Shown here piece after piece: positions 58,385 to 64,000 of a stretch of DNA of 64,000 bases; the first letter of the stretch is position 1, and each line of letters begins with the position of its first letter. Under the pieces are notes generated by a model. That model saw only the letters and a program-made list of their open reading frames with translations. It made no database searches and was not told the DNA's origin. The translations under genes and the position numbers were made by a program. This DNA comes from Streptomyces sp. NBC_00461 (lineage in GTDB: Bacteria > Actinomycetota > Actinomycetes > Streptomycetales > Streptomycetaceae). The DNA lies in the NCBI RefSeq assembly GCF_036013935.1, contig NZ_CP107902.1:2389001-2453000 (forward strand), read 5' to 3'.

Positions 58385-59080
58385 ATGGCACGTCTGGCAA
58401 CTCCCCCGCCCCGCACCGGACTTCTCGTCTTCCAGCCTCTCCGCAGACGACACTGCAAGGAGTGTCAAGCCGGACCGTTGACGCTGCTCGTGCTCGAAGA
58501 GGGAGCGCCGCGGTGTCTCGACTGTGCCGATCTCGGGCATCTGGTGTTCCTGCCGCGCGGCGACACGGCGCTGACGCGTCGGTCGCGGGAGGAGAGCACG
58601 CTGTCGGCGGTCGTGGTGCGCTTCAACCGGCGCAAGGCGCGGTACGAGCGGCAGGGCGTCCTGGTCGAGGAGGCGGGGCTCGCCCGGGCCGAGCGGCGGT
58701 GCCTGGCGGACGCCGAGGCGCGGCGGCGGCGTCGGGTGCGGGACGCCCGGCGGCGGGCCGCGGAGGACGTGCGGTTCACGAAGGCGTTCGCGGCGGAGAT
58801 ACGGCGGCTGTTTCCCGGGTGCCCGGTGGAGCGGGCCCGGGAGATCGCGGAGCACGCGTCGGTGCGGGGCAGCGGGCGGGTGGGCCGGAGCGCCGCGGGG
58901 CGGGCGCTGTCCGAGGGGGCGGTGGTCTCGGCGGTCGTGGCGTCCGTACGGCATGTGGACACGCCGTACGACCAGCTGCTGATGAGCGGGGTGCCGCGGC
59001 ACGAGGCTCGGCGGCGGATCGGAGCGGGGGTGGAGACGGTGCTGCAGGGGTGGCGGTCGGACAGGGTGGAGGTCGGTTGA
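58385..59080 (+). CDS. DUF2293 domain-containing protein
   Basis: Protein of 231 residues, function unknown. The N-terminus has Cys-x2-Cys pairs (HCKECQAGPL near 23 and CLDCADLGHL near 44), probably a zinc ribbon. The middle is Arg-rich and basic (ADAEARRRRRVRDARRRAAE), and the DUF2293 domain follows (RLFPGCPVERAREIAEHASV and VDTPYDQLLMSGVPRHEARR). ATG 58385 begins MARLATPPPRT; an upstream Shine-Dalgarno sequence is weak. The basic, zinc-bearing make-up suggests nucleic-acid binding. Confidence 0.85.
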   Translation: MARLATPPPRTGLLVFQPLRRRHCKECQAGPLTLLVLEEGAPRCLDCADLGHLVFLPRGDTALTRRSREESTLSAVVVRFNRRKARYERQGVLVEEAGLARAERRCLADAEARRRRRVRDARRRAAEDVRFTKAFAAEIRRLFPGCPVERAREIAEHASVRGSGRVGRSAAGRALSEGAVVSAVVASVRHVDTPYDQLLMSGVPRHEARRRIGAGVETVLQGWRSDRVEVG

Positions 59081-59281
59081 CGAAAAGGGGACGAGAAGAA
59101 GGGGCCGGGCGGCGAGCGCCGGGCCTGCCGTGCACGGTCGGCGGACCAACGGTGCGCGCCTGGACGCTCGCGCATGCGCCCGCGTCGTTCGGCCATGGTC
59201 ACCGATCGCGTGCGGGATTTCACTGGTGGTGACTGGAGGTGCCGGGCGCGGTCTCGGCTCGATACGGGGAGTTGACCTGAA

Positions 59282-59761
59282 GTGATCGATGGGCCGTACC
59301 TCTGGCTGACGGTGTTGGGGGTGCTCGGGACCGGTCTGGTGGCCGGGGTCTTCTGCGGTTTCTCGACGTTCGTGATGAGGGGGCTCGCCGCGCTGCCGCC
59401 GGCGCAGGGCGTCGCCGCGATGAACGCGATCAACGTGAGCGCGGTGATGCCCGCGTTCATGCTCGTGTTCGTGGGGTCGGCGGTGCTGTGCGCGGTGCTC
59501 GCCGTGGTGACGTTCGTGTTGTGGCCGGACCAGGGCACGGTGGAGCTGCTGGTGGGCAGCGCGCTGTATCTGTTCGGCTGCTTCGGGGTGACCATGGTCG
59601 CGAACGTGCCGCGCAACGACGCCCTGCTCAAGCTGGACCCGGGCACCGCGGAGGCGGCCGCGTACTGGCCGTCGTACGTGCGCGAGTGGACGTTCTGGAA
59701 CCACGTCCGCATGGTCGCCTCGGCCGGCTCGGCGATGGCGTATGTGCTGGCGCTCATATGA
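59282..59761 (+). CDS. DUF1772 family membrane protein
   Basis: Four-helix membrane protein of 159 residues related to the DUF1772/anthrone-oxygenase-like family. Helices lie near 6-30 (LWLTVLGVLGTGLVAGVFCG), 55-80, 85-105 and 140-158. The FSTFVMRGLAALP turn and NVPRNDALLKLDPGTAEAAA loop are typical; some members oxidise anthrones, others are unknown. The GTG at 59282 has GGGGAG ten bases upstream. The 201 bases before it (59081-59281) hold no gene. Confidence 0.85.
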   Translation: MIDGPYLWLTVLGVLGTGLVAGVFCGFSTFVMRGLAALPPAQGVAAMNAINVSAVMPAFMLVFVGSAVLCAVLAVVTFVLWPDQGTVELLVGSALYLFGCFGVTMVANVPRNDALLKLDPGTAEAAAYWPSYVREWTFWNHVRMVASAGSAMAYVLALI

Positions 59762-59763
59762 GA

Positions 59764-59801
59764 GGGCGCTGAGAAGTTCCGGGGGCGTTGAGAAGTTCCG
59801 G
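59764..59801 (+). repeat. Two tandem 19-bp repeats upstream of gltD
   Basis: GGGCGCTGAGAAGTTCCGG (59764-59782) and GGGCGTTGAGAAGTTCCGG (59783-59801) differ at one base. They lie in the 186-base region between the DUF1772 gene and gltD, which otherwise holds the gltD promoter region. Confidence 0.7.
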
Positions 59802-59947
59802 GCGGGCGTTGGGGGAATGCCGGGAGGGGTGGGGCGGAAAGCGCTGTCCGTCCCCTCTGCGCACAGGGCCGAGGAGTCGTATCGTGGCCGAAAGAATGCC
59901 GCCCGATGACGCACGGCTCGTCGTACGCGTAGGCAAGGAAGACGGCC

Positions 59948-61435
59948 ATGGCCGATCCCAAGGGTTTCATGACCACGCCTCGCCGGGAGTGGCCCCGCCG
60001 TCCGGTCGAGGAGCGGGTCCGGGACTGGAACGAGGTCTATGTTCCCGGTGCGCTGCTGCCCATCGTCACCAAACAGGCCGACCGCTGCATGGACTGCGGC
60101 GTCCCGTTCTGCCACGACGCCTGCCCGCTGGGCAATCTGATCCCCGAGTGGAACGACCTGGTCAGCCGGGACGACTGGCGGGCGGCCGCGGACCGGCTGC
60201 ATGCCACGAACAACTTCCCGGAGTTCACCGGCCGGCTCTGTCCGGCGCCGTGCGAGGCGGGGTGCGTGCTCGCCATCAACCAGCCCGCAGTCACCATCAA
60301 GAACGTCGAGGTCGCCATCGCCGACAGAGCCTGGGAGTTGGGCCTCGCGCCTCCAAGGCCACCGGACCGGCTGTCCGGGCGGACCGTCGCGGTGATCGGG
60401 TCGGGGCCCACGGGGCTCGCGGCGGCACAGCAGCTGACCCGGGCCGGGCACACGGTCGCCGTGTACGAGAAGGACGACCGGCTCGGCGGGCTGATGCGGT
60501 ACGGCATCCCCGAGTTCAAGATGGAGAAGCATCATCTGGACCGGCGGCTGGAGCAGATGCGGGCCGAGGGCACGAAGTTCCGTACGTCGACGGCGGTCGG
60601 GCGGGACGTCGGCGCGGCGGAGTTGCGGACGCGCTACGACGCCGTGGTGATCGCGACAGGAGCCACCGCATGGCGCGAACTACCCGTGCCGGGGCGGGAG
60701 TTGACTGGGATACAGCAGGCGATGGAGTATCTGCCGCTGTCCAACCGGGTACGCGAGGGGGACCTGGAGAGTTCCCCGATGTGCGCCGCCGGGAAACACG
60801 TCGTCATCGTCGGCGGCGGTGACACGGGGGCGGACTGCCTGGGCACCGCGGTGCGTGAAGGGGCCGCGTCCGTCACGCAGTTGGACATCTACACCCAGCC
60901 CGGCGCCGAGCGCGACGAGGACATCGAGCCCTGGCCGACGTACCCGAAGATCTACCGGCTGTCGGCCGCCCACGAGGAGGCCCGCGATCTTCGGACGGCG
61001 CCGGCGGCGGACGCGGACGCACGCCTGTTCGCGGCGTCCACGCTCCGCTTCGAGGGCGACGCGAACGGGCATGTGACTTCGCTGCACCTCGTCGAGGTCG
61101 ACGCGCGGCGCCGGCCGGTGGCGGAGAGCGGGCGGACGTTGCCCGCCGACCTCGTCCTGCTCGCGCTCGGTTTTTCCGGACCGGACCGGGCGGACGGGCT
61201 CGTCGACGAGTTGGGGCTGGCGATGGAGCCTCGCGGGACGATCACCCGGGACTCCGGGTTCGCGACGAACGTGCCCGGCGTGTTCGCGGCCGGGGACGCC
61301 GCGCGCGGGCAGTCACTGATCGTGTGGGCGATCGCGGAGGGCCGGGCGGTGGCGGCGGCCGTCGACCGCCACCTGACGGGCAGTTCACGACTGCCCGCGC
61401 CGATAGGGCCGTACGACCGGCCCATGACGGTCTAG
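59948..61435 (+). CDS. gltD: Glutamate synthase small subunit-like NADPH oxidoreductase
   Basis: FAD- and iron-sulfur-binding flavoprotein, 495 residues, the length of GltD. The N-terminal Fe-S cysteines are in RCMDCGVPFCHDACPLGN near 43-60 and LCPAPCEAGCVL near 97. Two dinucleotide-binding folds follow: AVIGSGPTGLAAAQQL near 151 (FAD) and VVIVGGGDTGADCLG near 286 (NADPH), and the FAD C-terminal motif GVFAAGDAARGQSLIVWAI near 445. GltD passes electrons from NADPH to the large subunit GltB. No gltB is adjacent in this window, so this may be a second, orphan copy. ATG 59948 has GGAAG eight bases upstream. Confidence 0.92.
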   Translation: MADPKGFMTTPRREWPRRPVEERVRDWNEVYVPGALLPIVTKQADRCMDCGVPFCHDACPLGNLIPEWNDLVSRDDWRAAADRLHATNNFPEFTGRLCPAPCEAGCVLAINQPAVTIKNVEVAIADRAWELGLAPPRPPDRLSGRTVAVIGSGPTGLAAAQQLTRAGHTVAVYEKDDRLGGLMRYGIPEFKMEKHHLDRRLEQMRAEGTKFRTSTAVGRDVGAAELRTRYDAVVIATGATAWRELPVPGRELTGIQQAMEYLPLSNRVREGDLESSPMCAAGKHVVIVGGGDTGADCLGTAVREGAASVTQLDIYTQPGAERDEDIEPWPTYPKIYRLSAAHEEARDLRTAPAADADARLFAASTLRFEGDANGHVTSLHLVEVDARRRPVAESGRTLPADLVLLALGFSGPDRADGLVDELGLAMEPRGTITRDSGFATNVPGVFAAGDAARGQSLIVWAIAEGRAVAAAVDRHLTGSSRLPAPIGPYDRPMTV

Positions 61436-61515
61436 CCGATGACGGTCCAGCCGACGGCGGTGTGATCGCCGGCGCGGCGGCGGGCCAGTGGGCGCTGGGG
61501 CGCTGCGGCCGAGGG

Positions 61516-62076
61516 TCAGCGCCGTCCGTCCGTCCCCGCCACCTTGGCCGTCGACAGCGCCACCCGGTTCCACGTGTTGATCGTGAAGATCAGGGCGAGC
61601 ACGTGAGCCAGTTCCTGCTCGTCGAACTGGGCCGCGGCCTGGGCGTAGACCTCGTCCGGGACGCCGCCGTCGGCCACCAGCGTGACCGCCTCCGTCAGGG
61701 CGAGAGCCGCCTGCTCCCGCTCGGTGAAGAAGTGGCGGGCCTCGCGCCACACGGAGATCATGTGCAGCCGTTCCTCGCTCTCACCGGCCTTGCGGGCGTC
61801 GCCCGTGTGCATGTGCAGGCAGTACGCGCAGTGGTTGAGGTGCGAGGCACGGATCTGGATCAGTTCCACGAGGGCCGGGTCGAGGCCCTCGCGGGCGGCG
61901 GCGTCGAATCCGATGAGGGCGCGGAACACCTTGGGGGCGGACTTCCCGAAGTCCAGGCGGCCCTTTTCGGCCACGGCCGCGGTGACCTGACCGCCAGTCG
62001 TGCTGGTCGTGCTCGTCGTGCTCGTCGTGTTCATCGTGCCTGCCGAGACCGTGGTGTTCGTCGTGTTCGTCGTCAT
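61516..62076 (-). CDS. Carboxymuconolactone decarboxylase/AhpD family protein
   Basis: Alkylhydroperoxidase-like protein of 186 residues. The catalytic pattern is present: HLNHCAYCLHMHTGDARKAG near 95-115 (Cys-x2-Cys-x3-His). The helical context EGLDPALVELIQIRASHLNH is typical of CMD/AhpD. The first 28 residues are almost entirely Thr, Asn and Ser (TTNTTNTTVS; STTSTTSTT), encoded by a short repeat, so the true start could be a later codon such as the Met at residue 15. The assigned ATG 62076 lies 7 bases below TAGATT, suggesting leaderless translation. It is divergent from the MocR gene. Confidence 0.82.
   Translation of the reverse strand: MTTNTTNTTVSAGTMNTTSTTSTTSTTGGQVTAAVAEKGRLDFGKSAPKVFRALIGFDAAAREGLDPALVELIQIRASHLNHCAYCLHMHTGDARKAGESEERLHMISVWREARHFFTEREQAALALTEAVTLVADGGVPDEVYAQAAAQFDEQELAHVLALIFTINTWNRVALSTAKVAGTDGRR
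61997..62073 (-). repeat. Short repeat encoding a Thr-rich N-terminus
   Basis: GTCGTGCTC, GTCGTGCTG and GTCGTGTTC units recur over about 75 bases in the 5' end of the AhpD-like gene, coding for Asn-Thr-Thr and Ser-Thr-Thr triplets. Slippage-prone. Confidence 0.7.
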
Positions 62077-62123
62077 GTGCATCAATCTACGAGCTGGAAA
62101 GACCCGCTGTAGGGTGCATTTCC
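62077..62123. promoter_or_regulatory. Divergent promoter region between the AhpD-like and MocR genes
   Basis: Only 47 bases separate the start codons. On the minus strand TAGATT (62084-62089) is 7 bases from the AhpD-like ATG; on the plus strand TAGGGT (62110-62115) is 8 bases from the MocR ATG. GTGCAT occurs twice as a direct repeat (62078 and 62114 region). A MocR protein binding direct repeats here would control both genes. Confidence 0.55.
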
Positions 62124-63611
62124 ATGGCGGAATCATGGGTCAATTCGGCGGAGCGGATCGGGGCCGACCTGCATCTGGAGCTGACCGCAGCGGGCGGGCG
62201 GCGGGCCGCGCTCATCGAGGCGCTGCGCGAGGCCGTGCGCGGCGGGCGGCTCGCCCCCGGCACCCGGCTGCCGCCGTACCGCTCGCTCGCCGCCGACCTC
62301 GGTGTCGCCCGCAACACGGTCGCCGACGCGTACGCGGAACTGGTCGCGGAGGGCTGGCTGACCGCCCGCCAGGGCTCGGGCACCCGGGTGGCGGCCCGTA
62401 GCGAACCTCTCCGCCACGCTCCACGCGTGCCCCGGAACGCACCTGCACGCGCGCGTGGGTCCAAGGCACCCGCACACACGCGTGGCCCCCGGCACGATCT
62501 GCGCCAGGGCACCCCGGACGCGTCCGCTTTCCCGCGTGCGGCCTGGCTCGCGTCCTACCGGCGAGCATTGCAGCAGGCGCCCAACGAGGTGTTCGGGCCC
62601 GGTGATCCCGCCGGTCGGGTCGAGCTCAGGGAGGCGCTCACGGAGTATCTGGCACGCGCGCGCGGTGTGCGCACCGAGCCGGACCGGATCGTGATCTGCT
62701 CGGGCTTCGCGCACGCGCTGCGCCTGCTCTTCGCCGGCCGGAACCGGATCCTCGGCGGACCACTGGCCGTGGAGGCGTACGGGCTGCCCTTCCACCGGGA
62801 ACTGCTCACGGCCGCCGGCGTACGGACGGTGCCACTCCCCCTCGACGAACACGGCGCCCGTATCGACCGGTTGGCACGCGAGCGCGCCGTGCTGCTCACG
62901 CCCGCCCACCAGTTCCCGACCGGCGGACCGCTGGCCGCCGACCGCCGTTCCGCGGTGGTCGACTGGGCACGCGCGCGTGGCGGAGTGGTCCTGGAGGACG
63001 ACTACGACGGGGAGTTCCGTTACGACCGCAGGCCCGTCGGCGCCGTCCAGGGTCTCGATCCCGAGCGGGTGATCTACATCGGCTCGGTCAGCAAGAGCCT
63101 GTCACCCGCGGTGCGGCTCGGGTGGATGGTGCTGCCCGGGCGGTACGTGGACGGCGTGCTCGCGGCCAAGGGCGAGCGGGAGGCGTGGGCGAGCGTCCTG
63201 GACCAGCTGAGCCTCGCCGACCTCATCACCTCGGGGTCGTACGACCGTCATGTACGGCGCATGCGACAGCGATACCGGAGCCGCCGCGACCGACTCGTCA
63301 CGGCACTCGCCCCGCACGCGCCGCGGATCGAGGTGACCGGAGTCGCGGCCGGACTGCACGCGGTGCTGCGACTGCCGCCGGGCACCGAGCCGTCCACCGT
63401 CAAGGCCGCCACCTGGCAGGGCGTCGCGCTCGACGGGCTCGCCGAGTTCCGGCACCCGGACACCGACGCGGCCTCGGCCGCGCCCGACGGTCTCGTGGTG
63501 GGCTATGCGACGCCCTCGGAACACGCCTACGGGACCGCACTGGACGCGCTGTGCCGGATCCTGCCGCCGGGCGACCCCGACCACCCCGACGACCCCGACG
63601 ACCCCGCGTGA
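62124..63611 (+). CDS. MocR/PdxR-type GntR-aminotransferase fusion regulator
   Basis: A 495-residue transcription factor. The N-terminal GntR winged helix spans about 15-85 (LPPYRSLAADLGVARNTVAD and YAELVAEGWLTARQGSGTRV). The C-terminal two-thirds is a type I aminotransferase fold that binds pyridoxal phosphate: DDYDGEFRYDRRPVGAVQGL near 290 and the Lys in GSVSKSLSPAVRLGWMVLPG near 315-334. MocR proteins sense PLP or amino acids such as GABA. ATG 62124 has no Shine-Dalgarno sequence and lies 8 bases below a TAGGGT -10 box. Its divergent partner, the AhpD-like gene, is the likely target. The C-terminus repeats DHPDDPDDP. Confidence 0.93.
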   Translation: MAESWVNSAERIGADLHLELTAAGGRRAALIEALREAVRGGRLAPGTRLPPYRSLAADLGVARNTVADAYAELVAEGWLTARQGSGTRVAARSEPLRHAPRVPRNAPARARGSKAPAHTRGPRHDLRQGTPDASAFPRAAWLASYRRALQQAPNEVFGPGDPAGRVELREALTEYLARARGVRTEPDRIVICSGFAHALRLLFAGRNRILGGPLAVEAYGLPFHRELLTAAGVRTVPLPLDEHGARIDRLARERAVLLTPAHQFPTGGPLAADRRSAVVDWARARGGVVLEDDYDGEFRYDRRPVGAVQGLDPERVIYIGSVSKSLSPAVRLGWMVLPGRYVDGVLAAKGEREAWASVLDQLSLADLITSGSYDRHVRRMRQRYRSRRDRLVTALAPHAPRIEVTGVAAGLHAVLRLPPGTEPSTVKAATWQGVALDGLAEFRHPDTDAASAAPDGLVVGYATPSEHAYGTALDALCRILPPGDPDHPDDPDDPA

Positions 63612-63757
63612 TCCACTCGCCGACGGGACAGTTCTCACCGCTGCTCGGCACCCATCAATTCAGCAGCAGCACAAGGGAGTTCAGAGGTCCAGAAGTCCAG
63701 AAGTCCATAGGTTCCGGAGCCGGAAGCCAGAGGTTCAGCGAACATCACGCAACGCCG

Positions 63758-64000
63758 TCACGAGAGCAGGAAGTCGGCTTCCCCCGCCTTGGCACCCTGG
63801 ATGAACGCCGTCATCTCGTCGGTGGTGTAGATCAGCGCCGGCCCGTCCGGGTCGGTGGACTGGCGTACGGCGATCCGGCCGTCGGCGAGCTTCATCGCCT
63901 CCAGGCAGTTCCCGCCGTTGCCGCCGCTCCACGGCTTGTGCCAGCCCTCGCTGCCCAACTCCCGCGCGGGCATGCCGTTGTAGACGTGTTCGCGCGGCTT
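63758..64000 (-). CDS. DUF397 domain protein (5' partial)
   Basis: Small protein of the DUF397 family. WHKPWSGGNGGNCLEAMKLA and VRQSTDPDGPALIYTTDEMT are typical, ending GAKAGEADFLLS. The frame stays open past the ATG at 63973 into KPREHVYNGM at the window edge, which looks like genuine family sequence, so the start is outside the window. DUF397 genes usually sit beside an XRE-type regulator and act with it in Streptomyces development (WhiJ/BldB-like pairs). The partner would lie just outside. Confidence 0.85.
   Translation of the reverse strand, partial: KPREHVYNGMPARELGSEGWHKPWSGGNGGNCLEAMKLADGRIAVRQSTDPDGPALIYTTDEMTAFIQGAKAGEADFLLS

Overview
The window is high-GC actinobacterial chromosome, almost certainly Streptomyces. 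It carries whiA, an RbpA-family RNA polymerase-binding protein, a mycothiol-dependent-type enzyme, MsiK-type sugar importers without their own ATPase, many GTG starts and several leaderless promoters. No phage, insertion sequence, CRISPR array, tRNA or rRNA was seen. From memory, the gene order resembles the opcA-pgl-pgi-secG-tpiA-pgk-gap-whiA-uvrC-uvrA-uvrB arc of S. coelicolor, with a sugar-uptake block set between pgl and pgi.

Layout. 1-1807: end of the oxidative pentose-phosphate operon (opcA, pgl). 1955-8603 (minus): alpha-glucoside utilisation block with a GH13 alpha-glucosidase, two solute-binding proteins and two permeases; the MalF-type permease has a large extracytoplasmic insert. 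8727-12574: PadR regulator with an ABC ATPase and an FtsX-like permease. 12593-20826 (minus): membrane protein, pgi, MFS exporter, RbpA paralogue, secG, tpiA, pgk, gap. 21055-24009: secreted M14 carboxypeptidase. 24165-29234 (minus): uvrC-rapZ-yvcK-whiA operon. 29245-33234: response-regulator remnant, XRE-type regulator, LacI regulator with a PfkB sugar kinase. 33372-36437: uvrA. 36661-40934: mycothiol-type enzyme, MBL hydrolase, polar amino-acid ABC importer. 40960-48403: aroQ, MFS symporter, Ca2+/H+ exchanger, TerC under a manganese riboswitch, two TerD-family genes. 48564-53365: uvrB, MHYT sensor, glycerophosphodiesterase, ogt. 53486-64000: formaldehyde dehydrogenase remnant, VOC protein, methyltransferase, CorA, CBS protein, F420-type oxidoreductase, nucleoside-kinase-like protein, DUF2293, DUF1772, orphan GltD, AhpD-like protein, MocR regulator and a partial DUF397 gene.

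Two regulatory patterns stand out. First, uvrA, uvrB, ogt and an uncharacterised MFS exporter each have an exact TTGTCRGTG-N8-TANNNT promoter, the RecA-independent DNA-damage promoter recognised by PafBC; uvrC has a degenerate copy. This ties a putative efflux pump to the repair genes. Second, a 15-bp palindrome sits upstream of the PadR gene and two close copies flank the alpha-glucosidase promoter, suggesting cross-control between an efflux operon and sugar uptake. The terC leader also allows a specific switching model, because the aptamer's closing strand is exactly complementary to the terC Shine-Dalgarno sequence.
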